17,248 nt of DNA from CAZQYC01 sp964597495. GTDB taxonomy: Bacteria > Pseudomonadota > Gammaproteobacteria > Steroidobacterales > Steroidobacteraceae. Position numbers and translations under genes: made by a program. Location of the stretch: contig CAZQYC010000082.1 of NCBI GenBank assembly GCA_964597495.1, positions 1 through 17,248 of the forward strand, given 5' to 3'. The notes under the pieces are model-generated. The model was not told where the DNA came from, made no database searches, and worked only from the letters and a program-made list of their open reading frames with translations. Below are positions 1 through 6,890 of the stretch, piece by piece; position 1 is the first letter of the stretch, and each line of letters opens with the position of its first letter.

Positions 1-1
1 C

Positions 2-1411
2 ACCCAGAGCGGCGTCTCGGACATGCAATTCGTCGCTCGGAACCGAGTGCCGTTTCAATTCGGCGCCCAGGTGCGCCGCCACCTGAAAGTCGGCTCGTTC
101 TTCCGAAGTTCGTCGGGCGTCACCGTCACTGATCTCGACGGCAATACGTTCTACGATTTGACGGGATCGTACGGCGTGAACGTCTTCGGCTACGATTTTT
201 ACAAGGAGTGCATCGATCGAGGCGCCGAACGAGTGCGCGCGCTCGGACCCGTGCTCGGCGGCTACCACCCGCTTTTGGCCGACAATGTGCGACGCCTCCG
301 CGAGATTTCGCAGCTGGACGAAGTTTCCTTTCATATGTCCGGCACCGAAGCGGTCATGCAGGCCGTGCGCTTGGCGCGCTATCACACGGGCCGTCGCCAT
401 GTCGTCCGCTTCTGCGGCGCCTATCACGGTTGGTGGGGCGACGTACAACCCGGAGTGGGAAATCCTATTCCCGCTCGCGACACTTACACGTTGAACGACA
501 TGAGCGAATCGGCGCTGCGCGTTCTTCGCACGCGCGACGACATCGCGTGCGTGCTGGTCAATCCGCTGCAAGCCTTGCATCCCAATGCCAATGCGCCCGG
601 CGATTCGACGCTGATCGATAGTTCCCGCTCCGCGGGTTTCGACCGCGAGCAATATACCGCTTGGCTGCAATCGCTGCGCACTGTCTGCACTCAAAGGAAC
701 ATTGCGCTGATTTTCGATGAAGTCTTCGTTGGCTTTCGCTTGGCGCTCGGCGGTGCGCAGGAATATTTTGGAGTGCGCGCGGACTTGGTCACCTACGGAA
801 AGACGCTCGGCGGCGGACTGCCCGTCGGCGTGGTCTGCGGCCACGCTCGATGGATGAAGCGTTTCGACGACGAACGGCCCGCCGATATTTGTTTCGCGCG
901 CGGCACCTTCAACTCGCATCCTTACGTGCTCGGCGCTATGCACGAGTTTCTGTTGCGCCTTGAAGAGCCTGCGATCCGTTCGCTGTATTTGCAAGCCGAC
1001 ACCGTCTGGAACGACCGAGCCCACCGACTGAGCGAAAGGCTGCGGGCGGAAGGCATCCCCGTGCAAATTGCCAACCTCGGCTCGATTTGGACGCTCAACT
1101 ACACACACCCGTCGCGCTACAACTGGATGCTTCAGTACTACCTGCGCGCCGAAGGGCTGGCGCTGAGTTGGATCGGAACGGGACGCTTCATCTTCAGCCT
1201 CAACTACTCGGACGACGATTTTGCCGCCGTCGCGGACCGCATTGTGGCGGCGGGTCGCATCACGCTTGCCGACGGGTGGTGGTGGAGTGCGCCGCACTTG
1301 ACCAATCGGTGGATCAAGCGCCGGGTTCTTAAAGAGATGTTGATGCACCGCTTCCGATTGCTGAAAGTGAAGCCCGTATCCGCGTCGGTGACCTCCAGTC
1401 ACCCGATCTAA
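2..1411 (+). CDS. Class III PLP-dependent aminotransferase, glutamate-1-semialdehyde aminomutase-like (5' partial)
   Basis: This is a fold-type I, class III pyridoxal-phosphate enzyme related to glutamate-1-semialdehyde 2,1-aminomutase; its substrate cannot be read from sequence. Counting from the ATG at 23, visible marks are the cofactor-binding SGTEAVMQAVRLAR, an AYHGWW segment, IFDEVFVGFR with the cofactor-contacting Asp232, and TYGKTLGGGLPVG with the Schiff-base Lys260. The frame is open to the left edge and the ATG at 23 has no Shine-Dalgarno sequence, so the true start probably lies outside the window. The C-terminus extends past the usual fold with a Trp-rich stretch (ADGWWWSAP) and a basic tail. 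Such extended relatives occur in lipid and secondary-metabolite gene sets, so a role outside tetrapyrrole synthesis is possible. It converges on the Mpo1-like gene with only 24 bp between them. Family is confident; substrate is unknown. Confidence 0.88.
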   Translation, partial: TQSGVSDMQFVARNRVPFQFGAQVRRHLKVGSFFRSSSGVTVTDLDGNTFYDLTGSYGVNVFGYDFYKECIDRGAERVRALGPVLGGYHPLLADNVRRLREISQLDEVSFHMSGTEAVMQAVRLARYHTGRRHVVRFCGAYHGWWGDVQPGVGNPIPARDTYTLNDMSESALRVLRTRDDIACVLVNPLQALHPNANAPGDSTLIDSSRSAGFDREQYTAWLQSLRTVCTQRNIALIFDEVFVGFRLALGGAQEYFGVRADLVTYGKTLGGGLPVGVVCGHARWMKRFDDERPADICFARGTFNSHPYVLGAMHEFLLRLEEPAIRSLYLQADTVWNDRAHRLSERLRAEGIPVQIANLGSIWTLNYTHPSRYNWMLQYYLRAEGLALSWIGTGRFIFSLNYSDDDFAAVADRIVAAGRITLADGWWWSAPHLTNRWIKRRVLKEMLMHRFRLLKVKPVSASVTSSHPI

Positions 1412-1435
1412 GCAATCCTTCGAATCCATTTACTT

Positions 1436-2062
1436 TTAAGCAGGGCGTTCGACATCCTCGTGATGTCGCCCATGCGTCGGATCGATCAACTCGCCGCGCA
1501 GCAGAGCGAGCGGAGCGCCCCGGTACGTTAGGAAATCGTGGAAGGGATCGGTAATGATCTTCGTCAGCCACACCAATCCGGTCTGCACGTCGCGCAGGAA
1601 AAACAAATGCACCGTGCGCATCAAAAGCGCGCCGATGCCGACCACCAGCCAAGCCTGCGCAACGTGACGAATATATTCCGCTCCGCTCGTATGCGCCGGA
1701 AGGAATCCGAAAAGCGTCGGGTCCACATACAACAGCACGGGAACGAGCGCCCACACGGCATGAAGAATGACTTTACGCTTCAGGTTGTAACCCACCTTGA
1801 TCCTTTCCTTGTGTTCATGGGTGGCCTCGTTCACTTCGTCGTAGCCTTTCGGCTCGAAAAAGAAATGCCCGGATTGACGGGAAACCATTCCGACCAGCCA
1901 GCCGACCAACGCGGCCGTGGCAGGATCTTTAAACAACAAAACGTAGGAGCATATGAAGCTGATCGAGCTTAAGAAGTGCAGCGATTGATTGATACGAGAG
2001 TGATGGTAGTAGCGATGGTCATCCCAGCGTTGAGTTTTAAGTTCGCGAAGAAATTGGTCCAT
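1436..2062 (-). CDS. Mpo1-like (DUF962/YGL010w) integral membrane protein
   Basis: This 208-residue membrane protein has the hallmarks of the DUF962/Mpo1 family. An N-terminal HxxxNxxxH motif (His21, Asn25, His29) leads into a hydrophobic hairpin, followed by GHFFFEPKG (from Gly65). Yeast Mpo1 is an Fe(II)-dependent dioxygenase that removes one carbon from 2-hydroxy fatty acids, and its conserved histidines bind the metal. The family therefore suggests a lipid-modifying oxygenase in the cytoplasmic membrane. The protein is longer than minimal DUF962 proteins: two more membrane segments (about residues 98-120 and 133-155) and a His-rich C-terminal end (PTHGRHHED) follow. It lies downstream of the 270-residue membrane protein on the same strand, with 132 bp between, so co-transcription is possible. 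The Shine-Dalgarno sequence is weak. Family assignment rests on motif recognition. Confidence 0.75.
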   Translation of the reverse strand: MDQFLRELKTQRWDDHRYYHHSRINQSLHFLSSISFICSYVLLFKDPATAALVGWLVGMVSRQSGHFFFEPKGYDEVNEATHEHKERIKVGYNLKRKVILHAVWALVPVLLYVDPTLFGFLPAHTSGAEYIRHVAQAWLVVGIGALLMRTVHLFFLRDVQTGLVWLTKIITDPFHDFLTYRGAPLALLRGELIDPTHGRHHEDVERPA

Positions 2063-2194
2063 GATCAGGTCTCATATCGTGCCCAGATTAGGCAATATTG
2101 AAGATTTACAGGAGTCTTTTGACGATTTGATGACAGCGTCCGGTGGTATCGGATCAGGGATATCTCTCCCTTACCACGGCTTGTGGGCTCTGAT

Positions 2195-3007
2195 TTACCG
2201 ATCACGCACACTCGGCGTGTGAATCAATGAGATGCTGAGCCAAACCGCAACGCTGAAATAGAGAGACATCCAAGCGACTTCGTGACGCCAGTCTTCCCAT
2301 CGATGCGAGACACGACCGCGGCCGACCGCATCGACAAACCCGTCAACGAGCGTCAGGTAGTTGCGCCCTGCCGCCTCGTCAGCCACCCACCGTGCCCAAT
2401 ACATGGGTACGTCGATCGTAATCATGTAAGCCACGTAGGTAACGGCGACAAGACAACACCCATCGACAAAATAGCGAAGCCTTCCTGCGCAACGAGAGCG
2501 AATACCGACCAAGCCGACAATCACAAGTACAGTGGACAACCCCCAGAGCGATTCTTCGATGACGTGACCGATGTTGTCGGTCGTGAGCACCGAATACCAT
2601 GAACAACTTTCCGCAACCGCGATGATAGGAACGATCAGTGTCGCGGATAACTCGCCGACACGACTGCCCGTCGATCTTGACAGCTCGCGAAGCCAGACAG
2701 CCCATTGAGTGACGAAGCACAACTCGGCAACCGTCGCCACCGATCTACCCACCGCAACATTGCAAAGCCAGGAATCCACCACGCAGAGTCTTGGAACGTC
2801 ATATAAAGGAATGACAGATCTGAAACCGCAGCCGATCACATAAACGGCGGACAGGATGAGCTGCATCCGGCGCGCTGCGAAAGTTTCCTCGCATAACTCG
2901 CCACGGCGTTTGTTCAGCGCCCTAGCAGACCAAGACCATGCCGCGACGTTCAGGGCTGCAGCAACGCAAAGCAACATCCACCAGGAAGAGACACTGACCG
3001 TCATCAT
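2195..3007 (-). CDS. Conserved multi-spanning membrane protein of unknown function
   Basis: I cannot name a function. The 270-residue product has about seven hydrophobic segments: roughly residues 8-28, 47-68, 82-105, 120-140, 150-172, 180-200 and 247-265. Distinctive polar spots are the GCGFRSVIPLYD loop after the second segment, a SCSWYSVLTTDNIGHVIEES stretch with acidic and His residues in the middle, and a VSHRWEDWRHEVAWMS segment just before the last helix. Well-placed charged and aromatic residues in otherwise hydrophobic helices argue for a real, conserved protein and resemble uncharacterised proteobacterial proteins I have seen. The product starts with two adjacent Met codons (3007 and 3004), with no clear Shine-Dalgarno sequence. 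Base composition here looks more AT-rich than in the flanking genes. The Mpo1-like gene follows on the same strand. Confidence 0.8.
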   Translation of the reverse strand: MMTVSVSSWWMLLCVAAALNVAAWSWSARALNKRRGELCEETFAARRMQLILSAVYVIGCGFRSVIPLYDVPRLCVVDSWLCNVAVGRSVATVAELCFVTQWAVWLRELSRSTGSRVGELSATLIVPIIAVAESCSWYSVLTTDNIGHVIEESLWGLSTVLVIVGLVGIRSRCAGRLRYFVDGCCLVAVTYVAYMITIDVPMYWARWVADEAAGRNYLTLVDGFVDAVGRGRVSHRWEDWRHEVAWMSLYFSVAVWLSISLIHTPSVRDR

Positions 3008-3362
3008 GCTGAAATAGTGACATGCTAGTAGGCCGACGCCAATCAGATGAGCTTTTTATCTTTCTTATATTTATTTTCGTATGCGGTTTGTATTACGAAT
3101 GACTTACGATTTTCCTCGCTCTTAAATCCGGCTCCATGAAAAATCATCAAATGCCTTTGCGCAAATCCTGCCTTTCAGAATTGTTACGGTCCTTACCGCG
3201 CCGCTCAGCAACGCAAGATAACTTTCTGACGGTCGTCACTATTCTGCGGATAGAAGAATTATTCCTCGCGCTACGATCTAGTGCAGAGTGGAATTCCACA
3301 CGCGGCTATAGGTAGGATGCGTCCCGCCGGTCGCAGAAGATAGAAACGAAGCGCTTCGTTGA
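3008..3362. promoter_or_regulatory. 355-bp AT-rich divergent intergenic region
   Basis: This gap separates the leftward membrane-protein gene from the rightward DUF3562 gene. An AT-rich tract at about 3050-3080 holds CTTATA at 3064-3069, which on the minus strand reads TATAAG and could serve as a -10 element for the leftward gene; the -35 region is poor. An open frame of 59 codons (3136-3315, plus strand) has no ribosome binding site and no recognisable relative, so I do not call it a gene. A perfect palindrome closes the region at 3345-3360 and is listed separately. Confidence 0.35.
3345..3360. promoter_or_regulatory. 16-bp perfect palindrome abutting the DUF3562 start codon
   Basis: AACGAAGCGCTTCGTT is a perfect palindrome ending two bases before the ATG at 3363. 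It occupies the position where a Shine-Dalgarno sequence would be expected. It could be an operator, or form an RNA hairpin at the translation start. It could also mean that translation starts further in, for example at the GTG at 3396. The symmetry is directly visible; the role is inferred. Confidence 0.4.
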
Positions 3363-3629
3363 ATGAAGTCATCTTCCCAGCCTGGAATCCTCGCCGTGAC
3401 ACAGCAACAATCTCCGCAAGAAACCTATCGCCAACTGCAAGCGCAAAATCAAGCCATCGAAGCGCTGGCTAAAGAGACGCATGCCGATATCGACGTCGTG
3501 CGCGAGCTTTTCCGCACCGAACATAGCCGCCTTGAGTCGAACGCGCGCATAACAACGTATCTCTCCATCATCGCCGCGCGCTTGGTGCGGAACACGCTAA
3601 CTAGCGGCGCGCCACATTCGATTCAGTAA
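3363..3629 (+). CDS. DUF3562 family small protein
   Basis: This 88-residue soluble protein matches the DUF3562 pattern. A helix reads ALAKETHADIDVVRELFRTE, followed by a SNARITTYLSIIAARLVRNTL helix in which 'RI.T.L...AAR.VR' is the family signature. The family is small, mostly from beta- and gammaproteobacteria, and has no established function; the layout resembles a short helical DNA-binding or adaptor domain, but that is a guess. The ATG at 3363 lacks a Shine-Dalgarno sequence and abuts a palindrome. The GTG at 3396, giving 77 residues starting near VTQQQSPQ, is an alternative. The gene stands alone between two long gaps. Family confidence is moderate to good; start confidence is low. Confidence 0.72.
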   Translation: MKSSSQPGILAVTQQQSPQETYRQLQAQNQAIEALAKETHADIDVVRELFRTEHSRLESNARITTYLSIIAARLVRNTLTSGAPHSIQ

Positions 3630-3860
3630 ATCCCGGCCGCAGAAAAAGCACCGATAAGTCTTAAAGAAAGTGCGCTATGCCGCGAGCTCTCGCGGGAACG
3701 CTTCTAAATCCGTCGACTTTGCGCCGAACGCCACATTCGCTCGGTGGCAACAAAGGCTGGAGCCATTCTCCTAATTCCCCTTAAGAATTCGCTCTCCTTC
3801 TAGATCCCATCTTGCATCTACGAAGATAAAGGCTCCGAAGTCCCTCTTGCAACCCACATC

Positions 3861-3872
3861 TTACATGTGTAA
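3861..3872. promoter_or_regulatory. BlaI/MecI-type operator 1
   Basis: TTACATGTGTAA contains TACAnnTGTA (3862-3871), the core recognised by BlaI/MecI/CopY-family repressors. It overlaps the candidate -10 element of the blaI-like gene, and its exact reverse complement follows at 3885-3896. The sequence match is direct; repressor binding and autoregulation are inferred from the family. Confidence 0.75.
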
Positions 3873-3884
3873 TCTCATTGCGGC

Positions 3885-3896
3885 TTACACATGTAA
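3885..3896. promoter_or_regulatory. BlaI/MecI-type operator 2
   Basis: TTACACATGTAA contains TACAnnTGTA (3886-3895) and is the exact reverse complement of operator 1, with the two centres 24 bp apart. It lies about where transcription would start, 44 bp before the repressor ATG. Two operators suggest two repressor dimers bound to the same region, as in bla and mec systems. Confidence 0.75.
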
Positions 3897-3939
3897 GCCA
3901 TGACACAGAACGGCGACCGAGCAGCCGGAGGATCCATCG

Positions 3940-4326
3940 ATGGCGGTACCTGCGCAAATTTCCGATGCCGAATGGACGGTGATGAAAGCACTGTGGGAGC
4001 ACGAAGCGATCAGCGTGAACGAGCTGTGCAATCGACTTGTGCCCGCCAAGCAATGGCACCCGAAAACGGTTCGCACGATGCTGATTCGGCTTACGAAGAA
4101 GCGCTTGGTGGCCGCGAAAGTCGTGGACGGCGTCTATCACTACTCGGCCACCGTATCGCGCGAGGACTGTACGCGATCGGCCACGCATTCGTTTATCGAC
4201 CGTGTGTTTGACGGCGCGCTTGCGCCGATGGTCGCGCATTTCGCGAGTCGCCGACCGCTTTCCGACGACGAGCGCCGCGAACTTAAAAAGTTATTGGCCG
4301 CCCCGCGCAAAACGGGAAAGAAATGA
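3940..4326 (+). CDS. BlaI/MecI/CopY-family transcriptional repressor
   Basis: This 128-residue winged-helix protein begins with the family signature QISDAEWTVMKALWEHEAISVNEL. The recognition-helix region WHPKTVRTMLIRLTKKRLV follows at residues 44-62, then a wing (VVDGVYHYSATV) and a C-terminal dimerisation helix. Family members repress their own operon at TACAnnTGTA sites until a partner M56 membrane protease triggers their inactivation. Both parts are present here: two operators lie just upstream, and the M56 gene starts inside this gene's stop codon (ATGA, 4323-4326). The start has a strong GGAGGA ribosome site seven bases upstream. No beta-lactamase gene is nearby, so the regulated function is probably not beta-lactam resistance. 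It most likely controls its own operon and perhaps distant targets. Confidence 0.92.
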   Translation: MAVPAQISDAEWTVMKALWEHEAISVNELCNRLVPAKQWHPKTVRTMLIRLTKKRLVAAKVVDGVYHYSATVSREDCTRSATHSFIDRVFDGALAPMVAHFASRRPLSDDERRELKKLLAAPRKTGKK

Positions 4327-6335
4327 GCGAATCATTTCTGAACGCTGCGTGGCCCGCAGTTATGTGGATCTTATTCGCGTCGGCAAAAAGCATGGCCGTC
4401 ATCGCGCTGGTCCTTTTCTGCAGACTCGCATTCGCCTCATACTTATCTTCGCAAGCTCTGTTCTGTCTTTGGTTTGCCGTTATAGCAAGTTTGACCCTGC
4501 CCGTTGGCGCCAGTATCCGCGTTGAGCTGCTCAACCGATACGACCAATGGCAGACGGCGCCCAGTACTACTATGACTACTTCGCGCACCGACGCATCGCC
4601 CTGGAAAATTGCAACCCAGAAACACGAGTTCGATCTATCCTCGGATGCGCAAAGCAGCCCAATAACCGCTCCATCTAAGCTATCGACTGCCGGCATTCTT
4701 ACCATTATCTGGATGGCCGGTGCGCTCGCTTTGTCGATAGCCGTGATTTGGAATTGGGGGCGCTACTTTAGAATTAGATCCCGCGCTCAACGTCGCAACG
4801 ATCCGTTAATTGACAAGCCGTGGCAGCACTGCAAAAACCAACTTGGCGTAACGCAAACGGTAGCCGTGCTCGAATCCACCGAAATCGATTCGCCCGTGGT
4901 CTTCGGCTGGTGGACGCCGATCGTACTTCTTCCCCAAGGCCTGCATCGGCAGCTGAATGCGCCAGGACTTCGCCATATTTTCTTACACGAACTAATGCAC
5001 GTGCGCCGGCGGGACATTCTGGTGAACTGGCTGACGATCGTCGTGCAAATACTGCATTGGTTCAATCCGCTTGTATGGTGGGCGCTTCGCAAGATGCGTG
5101 CAGACATGGAGAGCGCTTGCGATGCAAGCGTGCTTGAACTTCTCACTGACGGCGAGCGGCTCGACTACGGCCACACGCTCATTCGACTCTCCGATCTCCA
5201 TCCTGTCCGGATTGCTCCGCTACCTGGAGCCGGAATAGCAACCACGCACTCTCAACTTAAAGCGAGGATTCGTATGATCGCGCAATTCGGTCCAACTCGA
5301 AAAACACACCCGATGTTTTCAATTGCGTTGCTGCTCGCCTTGTCGGCTATCGGCATTACGCAATTGAGCTCGGCAGCTTCAACGCTGAAGAGCACAAACG
5401 ACGACGTTGCACGTCCGATGCTTCCGGCACAACCTGATCACCCCGCCATGCCAGCCGTGCCAGCCGTTCCGGCCATACCGGCCATACCGGCCATACCGGC
5501 ACAGCCGGCAGTACCCGCAGTTCCATCCGCACCCGCGAAACCACTCTCTTCCGCGGAAGGCAAACGCATGGAAATCATCAAGATCCGATATCGGGAAATC
5601 CAGACCGTAGCGGACCTGATCAGGCCAAAGGCCGGCGCTTCACTTCTGTCCGCAGATGCTTACCTGTTCGTCGATACGCGCACCAACTCACTCCTTGTTC
5701 GCGACACGCCAGAGAGAGTCGGCGAAATCAAAAAGATAGTAGCCGCTTTAGACGTTCCGCTTCAGCAGTTGCTGCTCGATGCGCGCATCGTGCTTGTCGA
5801 CAAAGAATTTCTGTCGAGCGATCAAGGCAAGTCGATCCTCATTGCGCTCTCAAAGGAAGGGACGGACCCCGCGCTCGATCGAGCATTGGCCAACCTGGAG
5901 AGGGAAAGAAAGGCGGAAGTGATCTCAAGACCGCGGCTCATTACCCTAAACGGGAAGGAAGTCAGTATCGTTCACACGATGAATATTCCGGCGGATAGCC
6001 CTTCATCAGCGGACGCGGCGGCCGGCAATTCGACGTTGAAGCTTCAGATTACACCGAGTGTCGTTGCGGACAACGATATTGCCCTCGACGTTTCAGCATT
6101 GCAGGAGACGTCCGGTGCCGCGAATCCACTCAAGCCGGAGACCGACACGATCAACAGGCGGCAACTAGTTACTCAAGCAACGATCCCGAATGGCGGCGTG
6201 ATGATGTTACGAGGCCTGCTCGATACTTATGCCAAAGGAGCAAACGACCCGACTACGAATAACGCCGCTAAAGATTCTGAACTCCTCGTTTTCATGACAG
6301 CGAAGACATTGGAACAGCCAGCCTCGGCTAACTAG
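4323..6335 (+). CDS. BlaR1-like M56 metallopeptidase fused to a periplasmic secretin-type domain
   Basis: This is a 670-residue inner-membrane sensor protease. The N-terminal half is BlaR1-like: membrane helices at about residues 9-35, 42-62 and 122-146, then the zinc motif HELMH (222-226) with the likely third ligand Glu263 in MESACDASVLELL, then a fourth helix near 331-352. In BlaR1 a penicillin-binding domain follows on the outside. Here there is instead a Pro-Ala-rich linker (about 374-407) and a secretin-type module. That module is a short N-domain (416-497; 'DTRTNSLLVRDTPERV...LDVPLQQLLLDARIV') and a secretin core (about 525-664) with AEVISRPRLITLNGKEVSI, LKLQITPSV, NRRQLVTQATIPNGGVMML and ELLVFMTAKTL. 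The segment between the modules is much shorter than in PilQ/GspD. The gene overlaps the repressor at ATGA. Family knowledge suggests that sensing at the secretin domain activates the protease and relieves repression; the ligand is unknown. Confidence 0.88.
   Translation: MSESFLNAAWPAVMWILFASAKSMAVIALVLFCRLAFASYLSSQALFCLWFAVIASLTLPVGASIRVELLNRYDQWQTAPSTTMTTSRTDASPWKIATQKHEFDLSSDAQSSPITAPSKLSTAGILTIIWMAGALALSIAVIWNWGRYFRIRSRAQRRNDPLIDKPWQHCKNQLGVTQTVAVLESTEIDSPVVFGWWTPIVLLPQGLHRQLNAPGLRHIFLHELMHVRRRDILVNWLTIVVQILHWFNPLVWWALRKMRADMESACDASVLELLTDGERLDYGHTLIRLSDLHPVRIAPLPGAGIATTHSQLKARIRMIAQFGPTRKTHPMFSIALLLALSAIGITQLSSAASTLKSTNDDVARPMLPAQPDHPAMPAVPAVPAIPAIPAIPAQPAVPAVPSAPAKPLSSAEGKRMEIIKIRYREIQTVADLIRPKAGASLLSADAYLFVDTRTNSLLVRDTPERVGEIKKIVAALDVPLQQLLLDARIVLVDKEFLSSDQGKSILIALSKEGTDPALDRALANLERERKAEVISRPRLITLNGKEVSIVHTMNIPADSPSSADAAAGNSTLKLQITPSVVADNDIALDVSALQETSGAANPLKPETDTINRRQLVTQATIPNGGVMMLRGLLDTYAKGANDPTTNNAAKDSELLVFMTAKTLEQPASAN
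5451..5531 (+). repeat. Pro-Ala-X tandem repeat encoding the M56-secretin linker
   Basis: The codons run as about nine Pro-Ala-X or near-Pro-Ala-X triplets (X = Val, Ile or Gln). Three copies of the 9-mer CCGGCCATA are identical at 5469-5495. The repeat lies between the fourth membrane helix and the secretin-type domain, and should form a stiff extended spacer in the periplasm. Copy number may vary between strains by slippage, in steps that keep the frame. Confidence 0.8.
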
Positions 6336-6347
6336 TCGTGACGAGGA

Positions 6348-6377
6348 ATCCTGAGGCGGACCTCACCGCCTCAGGAT
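6348..6377. terminator. Hairpin between convergent genes, overlapping the end of the GNAT gene
   Basis: Perfect 12-bp arms (ATCCTGAGGCGG at 6348-6359 and its complement at 6366-6377) flank a 6-base loop. It lies where the M56-secretin gene and the leftward GNAT gene converge, and its right arm encodes the last GNAT residues (ILRR and stop). No T-run follows on either strand, so it is a terminator-like, possibly bidirectional, structure and not a textbook intrinsic terminator. Confidence 0.55.
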
Positions 6378-6890
6378 AAATTCGTGATCGACGGTCGTGC
6401 CTACTGGGAACCCATACTCGCCGACTTTGCCGAATCCATAACGGCCGTAAAAACGCTGCGCACCGAAATTCTCCGACCACACACCGAGGTAGATCGGAGT
6501 TCGCCCTTGCGCTTCTAGCCATTCAAGGCCGAATTCCATGAGACGGGAGCCGAGACGCAGATTGTGATGCCGCGCGAGCACATAGAGCTGGTAAATTTCT
6601 CCCGCCGAAGGCTCGCAATTCTCGACGGGCAATTTGCAGGCGCCCACGGCGATAAAGCCGATCGGCGTTCCGTCAGCGAGCGCCGCAAGCCAAACGGCGC
6701 GTGCGCGATCGACGAGCGTGCGAATCCACGCGTCCACGGAGTGAGACTCCTTTAAGAACAACTGCAAATCTCCCGGCGGATACAAATGACCGAAGGTTTC
6801 CGTGAACGTCGCGGCGCCGAGGGTAGCGAGCACCGGAGCATCGCTTGAGGTCGCACGGCGAATAGTAAAATCGGGATTGCTGCTCTTCAT
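6363..6890 (-). CDS. GNAT-family N-acetyltransferase
   Basis: This 175-residue acetyltransferase transfers the acetyl group of acetyl-CoA to an amine. It starts with the usual FTIRRATSSDAPVLATLG strand and helix. The substrate-side segment TFTETFGHLYPPGDLQLFL resembles PaiA-type polyamine acetyltransferases. Motif A follows, with EIYQLYVLARHHNLRLGSRLMEFGLEW, where the RLGS turn binds the pyrophosphate of acetyl-CoA. The end reads FGAQRFYGRYGFGKVGEYGFPVG, the typical GNAT C-terminus. The substrate is not certain; polyamines are a possibility from the PaiA resemblance only. It diverges from the PQQ dehydrogenase gene and converges on the M56 gene. No strong Shine-Dalgarno sequence precedes the ATG, and I see no better start. 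Confidence 0.85.
   Translation of the reverse strand: MKSSNPDFTIRRATSSDAPVLATLGAATFTETFGHLYPPGDLQLFLKESHSVDAWIRTLVDRARAVWLAALADGTPIGFIAVGACKLPVENCEPSAGEIYQLYVLARHHNLRLGSRLMEFGLEWLEAQGRTPIYLGVWSENFGAQRFYGRYGFGKVGEYGFPVGTTVDHEFILRR

Larger units (their letters stand above)
3630..3939. promoter_or_regulatory. 310-bp intergenic region upstream of the blaI-like gene
   Basis: The left part holds a short GC-rich hairpin (3680-3695, six-base arms CCGCGA/TCGCGG around GCTC) without a T-run, at best a weak end for the DUF3562 transcript. The right part holds the regulatory region of the repressor-protease pair. TTGCAA at 3847-3852 lies 17 bp before TAATCT at 3870-3875, a weak candidate promoter, with the two BlaI-type operators at 3861-3872 and 3885-3896. 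A strong Shine-Dalgarno GGAGGA lies at 3927-3932. No open frame here looks like a gene. Confidence 0.45.

Noticed and set aside
1443..1471. Bulged hairpin after the aminotransferase gene as a terminator
   Set aside because: It lies in the coding end of the Mpo1-like gene, the stem is broken by a bulge, and no T-run follows.
3136..3315. 59-codon open frame in the gap before the DUF3562 gene
   Set aside because: No ribosome site and no recognisable similarity; chance occurrence in a 355-bp gap is plausible.
4323..6335. Possible assembly or frameshift artefact joining an M56 gene to a secretin gene
   Set aside because: The frame is continuous, the junction is a regular Pro-Ala linker in the same frame, and no internal start with a ribosome site or signal peptide precedes the secretin-type part.
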